The notes under the pieces were generated by a model. That model had not been told where the DNA came from and did no database searches. It was given only the letters and a program-made list of their open reading frames with translations. The position numbers were made by a program, and so were the translations under genes. DNA of 64,000 nt, taken from NCBI RefSeq assembly GCF_047462415.1, contig NZ_JANSJE010000005.1, positions 62,001 to 126,000 of the forward strand, read 5' to 3'. The DNA comes from Thermostichus sp047462415 (GTDB taxonomy: Bacteria; Cyanobacteriota; Cyanobacteriia; Thermostichales; Thermostichaceae). Positions 34,188 to 43,156 of the stretch are shown here, in pieces (position 1 is the first letter of the stretch; every line of letters starts with the position of its first letter).

Positions 34188-35114
34188 ATGGCTCCTTCCC
34201 AAGGTCAGAGAGATAGCTTGGCCGGGAAAACACTCCGGCGTTGTTGTTGGGCGGCAGGGTTTGGCCTGGCACTTCTCTTGGGGATCCCGGCCTACCCTCA
34301 GCCTGCCCAAAAACCGGCCCTGCCCGCTCCTGCCGGCGAGCGAGCCCAGCCCCCCGATTCCCGTTGGGCCGAAATTCAGGCGCGGGGGCGCATCCGGGTT
34401 GGCCTGGATCCCAGCCTGGGCCCGGCTTACCTCTACACCGACCTAGAGCGGCAAACCTACGCCGGCTTTGAGTGGGATATCCTCGAGGCGCTTGCCCAGA
34501 CGCTGCAGGTGCAGGTGGAGCCCGTCTACGTGGCTTGGAGTCAGCAGTTGGCGGCTTTGCAAGCGGATGAGGTGGATCTCATCTGGGGGGCGCGGGAAGC
34601 TTTGGGCTTGGATCCACAGCAATTTCTCGCCACCCGACCCTACTACCTCAGCCCCCAGCGCTTGGTGGTACGGGATCCGGGGCCAGGGGAAACTCCCATT
34701 GAGGCGCTGTCGCAATTATTTGGCCGCAAAGTGGGCATTGTAGTTAACAGTACGGGAGCAGCTCTGTTGGAGGCGTACAACGAGAGGCGGGGCAACGCCA
34801 TTCGTCTTTTTGCCACCAGCAACCCGGAGCGCCTGTTTGCTCAGCTCCAGGCCGGCCAGTTGGATGCCGTACTCGTCGATCAGCCCGTTGCCGCCCTGAG
34901 CCTGCGCCAGGCAGGATCCCGACTGCGCCTGGCGGGGCCGCCTCTGTTCCCGATTCCTCTGGTGGGCGTGGTATCCTCGCAGCATCCTTCTCTGAAGGAA
35001 GCCGTGGATGGGGCAATCGCAATCCTGACCGAGAACGGAACTTTGCAACGCATCTTGGAGAAGTGGCAACTATGGGATCCAACTCTGATGTCCCCCGCCT
35101 CAGCCGAGGACTAG
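34188..35114 (+). CDS. Periplasmic solute-binding protein, family 3 type
   Basis: 308 residues. An N-terminal hydrophobic signal (CCWAAGFGLALLLGIPAYPQ) includes two Cys. The PBPb fold begins IQARGRIRVGLDPSLGPAYLY and runs through FEWDILEALAQTLQVQVEPVYVAWSQQLAALQADEVDLIWG, with KVGIVVNSTGA and LQAGQLDAVLVDQPVAAL. Closest in style to polar amino acid or other small-solute binding proteins; no permease or ATPase gene is adjacent. ATG 34188 is the start with the signal peptide. Its end overlaps the J-domain gene start by 43 bases in another frame. Confidence 0.85.
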   Translation: MAPSQGQRDSLAGKTLRRCCWAAGFGLALLLGIPAYPQPAQKPALPAPAGERAQPPDSRWAEIQARGRIRVGLDPSLGPAYLYTDLERQTYAGFEWDILEALAQTLQVQVEPVYVAWSQQLAALQADEVDLIWGAREALGLDPQQFLATRPYYLSPQRLVVRDPGPGETPIEALSQLFGRKVGIVVNSTGAALLEAYNERRGNAIRLFATSNPERLFAQLQAGQLDAVLVDQPVAALSLRQAGSRLRLAGPPLFPIPLVGVVSSQHPSLKEAVDGAIAILTENGTLQRILEKWQLWDPTLMSPASAED

Positions 35115-36094
35115 CCCGCTACGAGACGGACCATTTCGCCATCTTGGGCGTACCCCTCACCGCCGACTCCAAGGGGATCCGGCGCGGCTACTTGCAGGCG
35201 GCCAAGGCCCTGCACCCGGATCGCTTTGTCGGGGATCCGGAAGGGGCAGAGCGGGCCAACGTCCTCTTTGCCAAGCTGGTCAGCCCGGCCAACGAAGTGC
35301 TGACCAAGGAGCAGGAACGGTCAGAATACGAGACTGTGCTCAAGCTGCGCGTTCAACGCCTGCTGGAGTCGCCGCCCCCCGATCTGTGGCCCACTGGAGA
35401 AGCCGTCAAAGGCCTGGCCGAGCGCTCTGATTGGCAGGAAGAATACGTCCGGCGAGTGGAGAAGCTGGCCAAAGAGCAATACAGCTCCATGGCCACGCTG
35501 CTGGAGAAAACCGAGCAACTGAGCGAGCTGAACCTGGCCTACCTGCTGCTCAAAGCCGGCTACAAAGGGATCCCCGCCCCTGCCGCCAGAACCACCACCC
35601 TGACTGGGATCCCAACCCCTTCCCCCAGCCGCACCACCTTGGGTGGGATCCCGGCCAGCTCCCCCGTTCCGTCTCCTACTGCCCCGCCCACCCCGCCCCC
35701 AACTCCGCAACTCAGCCCCGCTGAGACTCGCTTCCTGCAGGCGCTGGACATGATCGAGCGCAAGCAATACCGGGATGCGGTGCAGTATCTGAACTTCGCC
35801 ATCAGCGCCCAGCCCAACGTGGCCCGCTACTATCTGCACCGGGGTATCGCCCACCTCAAGCAGGGCAACGCCGGCATGGCCAAGGCCGACTTCCTGCAGG
35901 CCAGCCGCCTCGAGCCGGCCAACGCCGAGTTGATGGCGGAGGTGCGCCGCTGGTTGCAGCAGGTCACCACCCAGCAGCCGGTTCCCGTCCCTGCCGCCAG
36001 CCGCCAGACGTCCCAAGCCCAGAAAATCGTGCCACCGCCGCGCAAAGAAGACAACGGCGGCTTCTGGAGCCGCCTCTTTGGCAAGAAAAAGTAG
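35072..36094 (+). CDS. J-domain and TPR-containing protein
   Basis: 340 residues. J domain at about 18-90: HFAILGVPLTADSKGIRRGYLQAAKALHPDRFVGD with the invariant HPD that stimulates Hsp70 ATPase. Middle: helical segment and a Pro/Thr linker (about 170-225), which contains several GIP codons created by GGGATCCC. C-terminus: a TPR-like pair (FLQALDMIERKQYRDAVQYLNFAI and YYLHRGIAHLKQGNAGMAKADFLQA), then a basic tail. Probably a specialised DnaK co-chaperone. Start ATG 35072 overlaps the end of the preceding gene by 43 bases, suggesting translational coupling. Confidence 0.88.
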   Translation: MGSNSDVPRLSRGLARYETDHFAILGVPLTADSKGIRRGYLQAAKALHPDRFVGDPEGAERANVLFAKLVSPANEVLTKEQERSEYETVLKLRVQRLLESPPPDLWPTGEAVKGLAERSDWQEEYVRRVEKLAKEQYSSMATLLEKTEQLSELNLAYLLLKAGYKGIPAPAARTTTLTGIPTPSPSRTTLGGIPASSPVPSPTAPPTPPPTPQLSPAETRFLQALDMIERKQYRDAVQYLNFAISAQPNVARYYLHRGIAHLKQGNAGMAKADFLQASRLEPANAELMAEVRRWLQQVTTQQPVPVPAASRQTSQAQKIVPPPRKEDNGGFWSRLFGKKK

Positions 36095-36106
36095 GCCAAA
36101 CTCCGC

Positions 36107-37714
36107 TCAGGAAGCGCCCCCCAGCACCAGCAGCGTGACCAGGGATCCCGTATTCCAGAGGCTGTGCAGCAGGATGGGGGCCAGCAGGTTGCGGCTGTGG
36201 CTGTACACCACCCCCAGCACCACCCCTAGCATGGTCAGCGGCAGCAGATCGGAAAGGTTGAGGTGGGCAAGGGCAAAAGTGAAGGCGCTGAGCAAGATGG
36301 CAGCCCCCATCGGCAAGTAGCGGCTCAGCGTAGGCAGCCAAAAGCCCCGGAACAGCACCTCCTCAAAAACGGGGGCACAGACAGACACCACGGCCAAAAA
36401 CAGCAAGCGCGCCCCCCAGCCGTGGCTGTCCAGCAGCAGCGGCAAGATGGGGTTCCCACCCCCTGCTTGGGGCAGCAGCAACTGCGACAGCGCTGCTGCC
36501 AGCACCACCAAAGGTAGGGCCACCCAGTAGCCGCATAGGCCCCAGAGCGGCCAAGGGCCCCACAGCCGCACCTGCAACGCCTTCTGCCAACCGGGATAGA
36601 TCCGAAGAAGCCGGTACAACAGCGCCGCCCCCAGCAGAGCGCCGGCGTTGTAGGTGAGAAACAAGGCCACCGCCTGATGCCAAGGGCTGAGCTGTTGTGC
36701 CCCCAAGCCGAGCAGAACCATGTAAAGGCGAGGCACCAAGGTATTGAGGAGAATAAACCCCAAAAACCAACCGGTCAGCACCGCCTGCGCTCCGATCCCC
36801 TGCCAAGGCACCTCCCACGGCGGGCCGAGGAGCGGACGTTGGCGCCAGAAGCTCCAGCCCAGCCAACCCAACAGGAGGATTAGCCCCAGCAGCGCCCCCA
36901 GCATCGGGATCCCGCCCACCACTGCCAGCCGGAACAGAGCTGCCAAGGCCAATTTTTCCTGCTCCTGGTTGAGGGCATTGAGGCTGTCGCTGCGCTGTTG
37001 CAGCCGGTAGAGCTGCTGCAGGGCCACTGCCTCAAACCAGCCGTCCAGGTGGTTGCGGATCTGCACCTCGGCCTCCGGCAAGATGCGCCGTGGCGTTCCC
37101 CACAGCCCTTGCAAGAGCCGCGCCACCCCTTTTTGGCGGGATTCCAGCTCCAAGGGACGTTCTGGATCGATCACCTGCTGCCACTGCTGCTGGGCTGCCT
37201 CCAGATCCTCCTGGTAGGCGGAGAGCAGGCCCAGGCGCAGCCGCAGGGCGTCCAGCTCCGCCTGCAGCTCCTGGACAGAAGCCAGCAGAACGGGATCCAC
37301 TTCTTCTGGAGTTGAGGCCGGCCCCACCGCATCCGAGAGGCTGGCCAATTCGGATCTGCCCGCCTCCGAGGGAGTCGCCCTTTCCAGCCGTGCCATCCGT
37401 TTGAGGCGCTGCAGGCGTTCGGCGTAGTTGTCGGCCACCTGCCGGTAGCGATTGTGGGCCAGCTCGAAAACGTTCTGCCCCAGCAAAGCCCGCGCCAGAT
37501 CCTGATAGCGGGGATCGTCGAGGGTGCGGGCAGCCTGCAGGGCGAGATGGGTTTGCAACAGATCCAACCGCGTTTGGGGCGGCGGCTGAAACCAACTGCT
37601 GGAAAGCGAAAGCCCGACAATCAAAAGGGCCAATAGGCTCAGCAGGTTGAGGATCCCACGGCGAACAGAAAGCCAATGGGGATCGACCGAGGCCGTGGCG
37701 TCAGAGGGAGACAT
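36107..37714 (-). CDS. CPBP family intramembrane protease with long N-terminal extension
   Basis: 535 residues. Membrane segment at about 20-42, then a 200-residue soluble helical region (coiled-coil-like Leu/Arg-rich, 50-250), then about eight membrane segments. The CPBP/Abi motifs are in the last third: FEEVLFRGFWLP (EExxxR), FALAHLN (FxxxH) and HSLWNT. Members cleave in the membrane or process prenyl proteins; most bacterial ones have unknown substrates. The soluble extension of this size is not part of the core family. Convergent with the J-domain gene, 12 bases apart. Confidence 0.88.
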   Translation of the reverse strand: MSPSDATASVDPHWLSVRRGILNLLSLLALLIVGLSLSSSWFQPPPQTRLDLLQTHLALQAARTLDDPRYQDLARALLGQNVFELAHNRYRQVADNYAERLQRLKRMARLERATPSEAGRSELASLSDAVGPASTPEEVDPVLLASVQELQAELDALRLRLGLLSAYQEDLEAAQQQWQQVIDPERPLELESRQKGVARLLQGLWGTPRRILPEAEVQIRNHLDGWFEAVALQQLYRLQQRSDSLNALNQEQEKLALAALFRLAVVGGIPMLGALLGLILLLGWLGWSFWRQRPLLGPPWEVPWQGIGAQAVLTGWFLGFILLNTLVPRLYMVLLGLGAQQLSPWHQAVALFLTYNAGALLGAALLYRLLRIYPGWQKALQVRLWGPWPLWGLCGYWVALPLVVLAAALSQLLLPQAGGGNPILPLLLDSHGWGARLLFLAVVSVCAPVFEEVLFRGFWLPTLSRYLPMGAAILLSAFTFALAHLNLSDLLPLTMLGVVLGVVYSHSRNLLAPILLHSLWNTGSLVTLLVLGGAS

Positions 37715-37781
37715 GACGGCAACAGAGGCAACTCCAGCGGGTTATATCCTAGCTTCTATTGGCTTCGGCAGGATGAAGGGG

Positions 37782-38489
37782 TCAGCGGCGCTCTAGCCAA
37801 TAACGGTAGATGGGCAGCCCCAACTGCAGACACTGCCACTCCCGCTCGGTAGGAATACCGAAGGGGTTGTAATCGATGGGCCCCTGGCAGGGATCCCAAA
37901 ACTGCGGATGGTCTAAAAATCGAGCTGCCATTTCCTCGGCCACTTCCCGCACGTCCGACTGCAGGAAGACGGGGCTGCCCGGTTGCAGCAGCAGGGCCAG
38001 ATCCGCCACCAGTTGCGGTTGGACGATCCGCCGTTTGTGATGGCGCTTTTTAAACCAGGGATCCGGAAATTGGATGGTGACTCGGCTGAGATCCCCCGGG
38101 GCAAATAGATGCCGCAGCGAGACGTTGATGTTGGCAAAGAGGAAATGGACGTTATCCAGCCCCAGCTCGTCCCGCCAAGCATTGGCCCGCTCCACCAGCG
38201 GCTGTCGAATCTCCACGCCCAAAAAGTTCCAGTCGGGCTGCTCCTGGGCGATGCGCAGCAAAAAGCGTCCGCTCCCGCTGCCGATATCCAAATGAAAGGG
38301 TTGCCCCAGCCGCCGGTACACCCGTTCCCAGTGGGGCGGGGGGGTGGGCTGCTGGTATTGCGCCTGTAGGGGGTTGACGTGTTGCCGCAGCCGCTGGCCA
38401 AGACCTTTCTGCAGCGGGATCCCTGCCCAAGCGGGGGAGTCCTTCTCAGGTTGGGTTACCTGCTGTGCCCGTTGCACGTCTGTTTCCAT
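37782..38489 (-). CDS. trmB: tRNA (guanine-N7-)-methyltransferase
   Basis: Methylates G46 of tRNA with SAM. 235 residues from ATG 38489, which has GGAGGTGG directly upstream; the open frame to 38537 is not needed. Motifs: FHLDIGSGSGRFLLRIA (SAM motif I), FLGVEIRQPLVERA, FLFANINVSLRHLF, VTIQFPDPWFKKRHHKRR (the TrmB signature) and a C-terminal PTEREWQCLQLGLPIYR. Sits 89 bases downstream of ldh on the same strand. Confidence 0.94.
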   Translation of the reverse strand: METDVQRAQQVTQPEKDSPAWAGIPLQKGLGQRLRQHVNPLQAQYQQPTPPPHWERVYRRLGQPFHLDIGSGSGRFLLRIAQEQPDWNFLGVEIRQPLVERANAWRDELGLDNVHFLFANINVSLRHLFAPGDLSRVTIQFPDPWFKKRHHKRRIVQPQLVADLALLLQPGSPVFLQSDVREVAEEMAARFLDHPQFWDPCQGPIDYNPFGIPTEREWQCLQLGLPIYRYWLERR

Positions 38490-38578
38490 AGACCACCTCC
38501 TGCCGCTAGCTTCAGCCCTCCCCCCAAGGGATCCCAAAAGATCCCCCAGTTGGGATGGAAAGGTAGAGGAGCTCTAGG

Positions 38579-39571
38579 CTACCACCGGATGCTGTCGATG
38601 ACTTGCCGCAGGATCTGGGCCGAGTGGTGCAGTTGCTGTTGCTCGCTCTCGGTGAGGGACATGGCCAGCGTGCGCTCCACCCCCTGCCGACCGACCACTC
38701 TCGGCAAACTGAGGCAGACCTCCGGCAGACCATACTCCCCCTGGGTGAGGCTGCTCACGGTTAAAACGCGCCGCTGATCCCGTACCAGGGCCTGGACAAT
38801 TTGCGTCACCCCCAGACCAATGGCATAGCTGGTGGCCCCTTTGCGGCGGATGATCTCATAGGCGGCATTGCGCACCTGCTCGAAAATATCCCCCAATTGG
38901 GCGGGATCCCACTCCGGCGAGAGCTGGCCAATCGGCGTGCCGGCAATGTTCACCTTGCTCCAGACGGCCACCTCGCTATCTCCGTGTTCGCCGATAATGT
39001 AGGCGTGCAGGCTGCGCGGATCCACCCCCAGCCGCCGGGCCAAAAGATAGCGGAAGCGGGCCGTATCCAACACCGTGCCCGATCCCAGCACCTGCCCCGC
39101 CGGCAGCCCCGACACCTTCAGGGAAACATAGGTCATGATATCGACGGGGTTGCTCACCACCAGGAAAATGGCGCTGGGGCAATGCTCCATCAAGGCCGGG
39201 ATCAAGCTTTTGAAAATCTCAACGTTGCGGTGAACCAGATCCAAACGGGTTTCGCCAGGCCGCTGCTTGGCTCCCGCCGTCACAATCACGACGTCTGAGC
39301 CGGCGCAATCGGCCAGCTCTCCCGCCCAGATCCGCGTCGGCTCCACAAAAGGGATCCCGTGCACCAGATCCATCACTTCCCCTTCCAGCTTGGCGCGGTC
39401 GATGTCGTGAAGAACCAGCTCATCGAGGGTGTTCTGGATCACCATCGAGTAGGCACAGGCCATGCCCACCTGCCCGGCGCCGATGATGGATCCCTTCAAA
39501 AGGCGGCGAGAAGTCAGCCCACTGGCTTGCTGCTCAAAGGGTTGCTTGGGTTGGCGCTCAGAAACGGTCAT
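38579..39571 (-). CDS. ldh: L-lactate dehydrogenase
   Basis: Reduces pyruvate to lactate with NADH, regenerating NAD in dark anaerobic fermentation. 330 residues: SIIGAGQVGMACAYS (NAD site), TAGAKQRPGETRLDLV, where the Gln in AGAKQ marks lactate rather than malate specificity, SNPVDIMTY, GTVLDTARFRY (substrate Arg) and YIIGEHGDSEV (catalytic His). The N-terminal 25 residues are an extension. Fits life in microbial mats that become anoxic at night. Confidence 0.94.
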   Translation of the reverse strand: MTVSERQPKQPFEQQASGLTSRRLLKGSIIGAGQVGMACAYSMVIQNTLDELVLHDIDRAKLEGEVMDLVHGIPFVEPTRIWAGELADCAGSDVVIVTAGAKQRPGETRLDLVHRNVEIFKSLIPALMEHCPSAIFLVVSNPVDIMTYVSLKVSGLPAGQVLGSGTVLDTARFRYLLARRLGVDPRSLHAYIIGEHGDSEVAVWSKVNIAGTPIGQLSPEWDPAQLGDIFEQVRNAAYEIIRRKGATSYAIGLGVTQIVQALVRDQRRVLTVSSLTQGEYGLPEVCLSLPRVVGRQGVERTLAMSLTESEQQQLHHSAQILRQVIDSIRW

Positions 39572-39644
39572 GGCTTCAGCCGCTACGCTTCCCTTCCCAG
39601 CTTAAGCCTGGCCAAGCGGAGAGCAAAATAGCATTGGGTAGTCC

Positions 39645-39995
39645 TCAACTCCGTTGCTGGGTTAGCCGTTGCCAAAGCTCCAGAGGAATGCGCTCGTGAG
39701 GACACTTCAGGGACCGAATCTGAGCCAGATCTTCCGGCAAGTAGTGCAAAGCCACCCGCGCCGTTGCATCGAGGAGACTGCGCCGCCGCTGGGGATGTTG
39801 CTCGGCTTCTCCCAAAAACACATCCAGCCAGCCATCCTGCTCCTGGTAGCGCATCCGCAAAGCAGAGAGAGAAGGCAGGGACTCTTGGCGGTAGAGCTGG
39901 AAGCCCTGCTCAGGGCTCCACCCCAGCCACCACTGGGGCGCCAGTTGCCCCAACTGCCGACACCACACGCCCGCCTGCACCTGTTGCCATGTCAT
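39645..39995 (-). CDS. Uncharacterised protein, probably conserved in cyanobacteria
   Basis: 116 residues from ATG 39995, which has GGAG eight bases upstream. Starts MTWQQVQAGVWCRQLGQLAPQWWLGW, is Trp- and Gln-rich, contains LDVFLGEAEQHPQRRRSLLDATARVALHYLP and ends ERIPLELWQRLTQQ. Codon use is like its neighbours and it reads as a real soluble protein, but I recognise no family. Longer starts at 40058 or 40109 are possible. Confidence 0.6.
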   Translation of the reverse strand: MTWQQVQAGVWCRQLGQLAPQWWLGWSPEQGFQLYRQESLPSLSALRMRYQEQDGWLDVFLGEAEQHPQRRRSLLDATARVALHYLPEDLAQIRSLKCPHERIPLELWQRLTQQRS

Positions 39996-40507
39996 GCTTG
40001 CCACTCCGCGACCCGTTCTCCTGAGAAGGCTTAACTGCAAATCTTTAGCAATTGCCATTTGGGTAAGCACTTTACCAGACCTTCCCAGCTTGATGCAACT
40101 CTTTATCAAAGAAAACCCCTACCATGCCCCTAATTTATTGAAAGTAGTTGCAATAGAGATATCCTGTAGCTGAGTTAAGTGGTGGAGTTATATCCCTCAG
40201 TCTGACTCTCTATCTCTCTATGTTGTGGAAACAGCGGGGATCCCGCGGCGGCAGGATGTGGGTCATCTGCGTCTTCTCCGGGCCTGGTTGAGGTTCTTTG
40301 CTAATGCAAGTAATTCTAACTAGCAAGAGTATGGCTGATCGTGTTGATGCCCGGTTATGCTCCCAGCACCTACTGGCCGGCTTCCAGGTAACAGCGGTCA
40401 AAGAAAATGGCCGCAGCGGCTTTCAACTCGACCGGCCAGTTTCAAGGATCCCGGCAGCAGTGGGCAACAGTATCCTGTAAGCTGGTTGAGTCAGAGGCCC
40501 TTCTGGT
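39996..40507. other. Intergenic region upstream of the ABC exporter
   Basis: 512 bases without a convincing gene. It includes an AT-rich part (40080-40200), a CT-run near 40205-40221 and two loosely similar stretches containing TATCCTGTA (about 40159 and 40471). Frames of about 60 residues on either strand (40210-40401, 40298-40480) overlap each other and have no domain or good ribosome binding site. Promoters of the divergent genes probably lie here. Confidence 0.35.
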
Positions 40508-42241
40508 TTGGGATTGGTGCATCCGGGTCGTAGCTATCGCCGTCTCATCCCTTTTATCCGGCCCCATCTGTGGATGTTGTTGTTGGGGCTGACCTGCACT
40601 CTTGGCTTTGTCCTGACCATGCCCGCGCTTGCCTACTTGATCGAGTGGGTGGCCCGCTCCATCGGCGCCGGGGATCTGGGGCAATTGCGGACGCTGGCCC
40701 TGATTGGAGTGGTGTTTTTCTTGGTGCGTGGCGCCTTCCAGTACGGCCAAGACACCCTGATGGCGAGGGCTTCCTTGCAAATGGTGTTGGAATTGCGCCA
40801 ACAGATCTATGCCCATTTGCAAGCGCTGGATGTGGATTATTTTTCCGGCAGCCGCACCGGCGATCTGGTCTATCGCCTGACAGGGGATCTGGATCGGGTG
40901 GGAGAGGTGGTGCAACGCTTTTTCCACCGTTTCATCCCCAGCGTGCTCACCATCTTGGCGGTGGTGGCCTACCTGTTTTATCTCAACGGCATTCTCACCT
41001 TGACCACCCTGCTGATCGCCCCCCTGATGGCCGCTTTGATCAGTTGGTTTGGGGATCGCCTCTTGTTTCGCTCCCGCCTCAACCAAGAGAAGATGTCGGA
41101 TTTGGCCGCCCTCTTGACAGAAGTGTTTGCCGGCATCAGTCTCACTCGCGCCTTTGCGGCCGAGGACTACGAAATTCGCCGCTTCAGTGCCATTGCCGAA
41201 AGCAACCGCCTGGCCCGGTTTCAGACCGAGCAGGTGAAAGCCATCCAAGACCCGGTGGTGGGTTTCCTGTACGCCATGAGCGTGTTGGGGGTGTTTTGGG
41301 TGGGCGGCTGGCAAATTAGCCAGGGCAACCTGACCGGCAGCCAGTTTCTCGGCTTTATTGCCGGTGTTGCCATGTTGATCGACCCCATTGTGCACATCAC
41401 CAACAACTACAGCGAGCTGAAACAGGGTGAGGCTTCGGTGGAGCGGATTTTCGAGCTGCTGAACACTCGCTCGCAGATCCGGGAGCTGCCCGGCGCTCGG
41501 CCTATGCCCCCCATTCAGGGCTGGGTGGAGTTCGAGCAAGTTTCCTTTGCCTACAAACCGGATCAGCCGGTGCTCAAGGAAATCAGCTTTCAGGTGTCTC
41601 CCGGCGAGATCGTGGCCTTGGTGGGATCCTCCGGTGCCGGCAAATCCACCCTGGTGAGCTTGATTCCCCGCTTTTACGATCCGCAGCAGGGCTGCATCCG
41701 CATCGACGGCATCGACATCCGCACCGTCACCCTCAAGAGCCTGCGCCGCCAGATTGGCATTGTGCCGCAGGAGATCACCCTGTTTTCGGGAACCATTGCC
41801 AGCAACATCGCCTACGGACAAGAGCAGTTTGACCTGGAAGCGGTACGCCAGGCGGCCCAGGTGGCCAACATCGACACCTTTATCGAGAGCTTACCCGATG
41901 GCTACGCCACCCGCGTGGGAGAACGCGGGGTCACCCTTTCCGGCGGACAACGGCAACGGCTGGCCATTGCCCGCGCCGTGTTGCTCAACCCCAAGATCTT
42001 GATCCTGGACGAGGCCACCTCTGCTTTGGACAACGAGTCGGAAGCGTTGGTGCAGGAGGCGCTGCAACGGCTGATGCAACGCTGCACCGTTTTTGTTATC
42101 GCCCACCGCCTCTCGACAGTGCGCACCGCCCACCGCATTTTTGTCTTGGAGCAAGGGCAACTGCTGGAGCAAGGAAATCACCGCGAGCTGCTGGGCAAAG
42201 GGGGGCGCTACGCCCAGTTTCACCTGCGCCAGTTTCAGTAG
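40508..42241 (+). CDS. ABC exporter, MsbA/multidrug type (fused membrane and ATPase domains)
   Basis: 577 residues. Six-helix transmembrane domain at about 10-310, then an ATPase domain: Walker A GSSGAGKSTL (about 373-382), Q-loop IVPQEITLFSGT, signature TLSGGQRQRLAIARAVL, Walker B ILILDEATSALD and the H-loop IAHRLST. Works as a homodimer or with a related half-transporter to export lipids or drugs; substrate not determinable. TTG 40508 or GTG 40517 starts it. Directly convergent with the PfkB gene, 3 bases between stops. Confidence 0.93.
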   Translation: MGLVHPGRSYRRLIPFIRPHLWMLLLGLTCTLGFVLTMPALAYLIEWVARSIGAGDLGQLRTLALIGVVFFLVRGAFQYGQDTLMARASLQMVLELRQQIYAHLQALDVDYFSGSRTGDLVYRLTGDLDRVGEVVQRFFHRFIPSVLTILAVVAYLFYLNGILTLTTLLIAPLMAALISWFGDRLLFRSRLNQEKMSDLAALLTEVFAGISLTRAFAAEDYEIRRFSAIAESNRLARFQTEQVKAIQDPVVGFLYAMSVLGVFWVGGWQISQGNLTGSQFLGFIAGVAMLIDPIVHITNNYSELKQGEASVERIFELLNTRSQIRELPGARPMPPIQGWVEFEQVSFAYKPDQPVLKEISFQVSPGEIVALVGSSGAGKSTLVSLIPRFYDPQQGCIRIDGIDIRTVTLKSLRRQIGIVPQEITLFSGTIASNIAYGQEQFDLEAVRQAAQVANIDTFIESLPDGYATRVGERGVTLSGGQRQRLAIARAVLLNPKILILDEATSALDNESEALVQEALQRLMQRCTVFVIAHRLSTVRTAHRIFVLEQGQLLEQGNHRELLGKGGRYAQFHLRQFQ

Positions 42242-42244
42242 GCT

Positions 42245-43156
42245 TCAGAGCCGCCACTCCTGCCGGAAAGGCCGATAGAACTCCGGATCCTGAGGCGCAC
42301 CCCCCGCGATCCCGCAGATGGCCGAGGCAAATTGCACCGCCCGCTGCAGCAACACCTCCTCTGGCCATCCCCGCAGCAGGCCCAGGATGGCCACGGCACT
42401 GAAGCCATCTCCAGCGCCCACCGTATCCACCATCTGAGGTACGGAAACCGGGTCGGCCTGATAAACCTGGGCGGGGGTGATCAGGAGCGCACCTGCGGCC
42501 CCTAGAGTCAAAAATAGACCTTTCAGGTTCAACTGCGCCCGCAGGATCTGCCCTTGCTCCCGCACCTCTTTGGCAGGGATCCCTTCTAGCCGCGCCACCT
42601 GCTCCAGCTCCGCCTGGTTTAGCTTCAGCCAATCGCAGGTGCGCAGCATCTCCCGGATGGGATCCGGCTGCCACCAGGGATCCCGCAGGTTGAGATCCAA
42701 AAACACCGGACAGCGAAGGGCGGGGATCGTCTCCTGAAAGTGGCGATGGGCCGCTTCCCGTCGCGCCGCCAAGCTGCCCCGATAGAGCAGGCTGGGCTGG
42801 AGAACCCCGATATCCAACTGAATGTAGTCGTAGGCTTGGTCGGGCAAGATGGCAAAGCTTGGGATCCCCTCTGCATCCAGCGTGACTTGGACTTGGCCGG
42901 TGGGGTGAATCGGATCCCGTTGCAAACCTTCCAGGCGCAGCCCCTGCCGCCGCAGCGCCGCCAACAACTTTTCTGCCGCTTCGTCTTGGCCGATGCGGCT
43001 AAGCAAGAGGGGATCGGATCCTAACCCCTTGAGGTTCCAAGCCACGTTCAAAGCCGCACCGCCCAGCACCACCTGGCTGGGGAAGCAGTCGAAAAGCACC
43101 TCCCCCAAAATGAGAGGCAAGCCCTGGGGCACATCGGGGGGATCCATCATCGGCAC
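42245..43156 (-). CDS. PfkB-family carbohydrate kinase
   Basis: 303 residues of the ribokinase/fructokinase family. N-terminal motif PSQVVLGGAALNVAWNLKGLG (GG sugar-binding) and C-terminal VDTVGAGDGFSAVAILG, the anion hole and catalytic Asp. The short form without extra loops is most like fructokinase, though substrate is uncertain. The preceding M48 gene ends TAA immediately before GTG 43156; ATGs at 43150 and 43147 are alternative starts, so the two genes are almost certainly co-transcribed. Confidence 0.9.
   Translation of the reverse strand: MPMMDPPDVPQGLPLILGEVLFDCFPSQVVLGGAALNVAWNLKGLGSDPLLLSRIGQDEAAEKLLAALRRQGLRLEGLQRDPIHPTGQVQVTLDAEGIPSFAILPDQAYDYIQLDIGVLQPSLLYRGSLAARREAAHRHFQETIPALRCPVFLDLNLRDPWWQPDPIREMLRTCDWLKLNQAELEQVARLEGIPAKEVREQGQILRAQLNLKGLFLTLGAAGALLITPAQVYQADPVSVPQMVDTVGAGDGFSAVAILGLLRGWPEEVLLQRAVQFASAICGIAGGAPQDPEFYRPFRQEWRL

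Noticed and set aside
35580..35700. Pro/Thr-rich tandem-like segment in the J-domain protein as a DNA repeat
   Set aside because: It is a coding linker whose repetition comes from GGGATCCC sites and Pro codons, not a separate repeat element.
40210..40480. Two overlapping small frames upstream of the ABC exporter
   Set aside because: On opposite strands, without ribosome binding sites or motifs; treated as intergenic.
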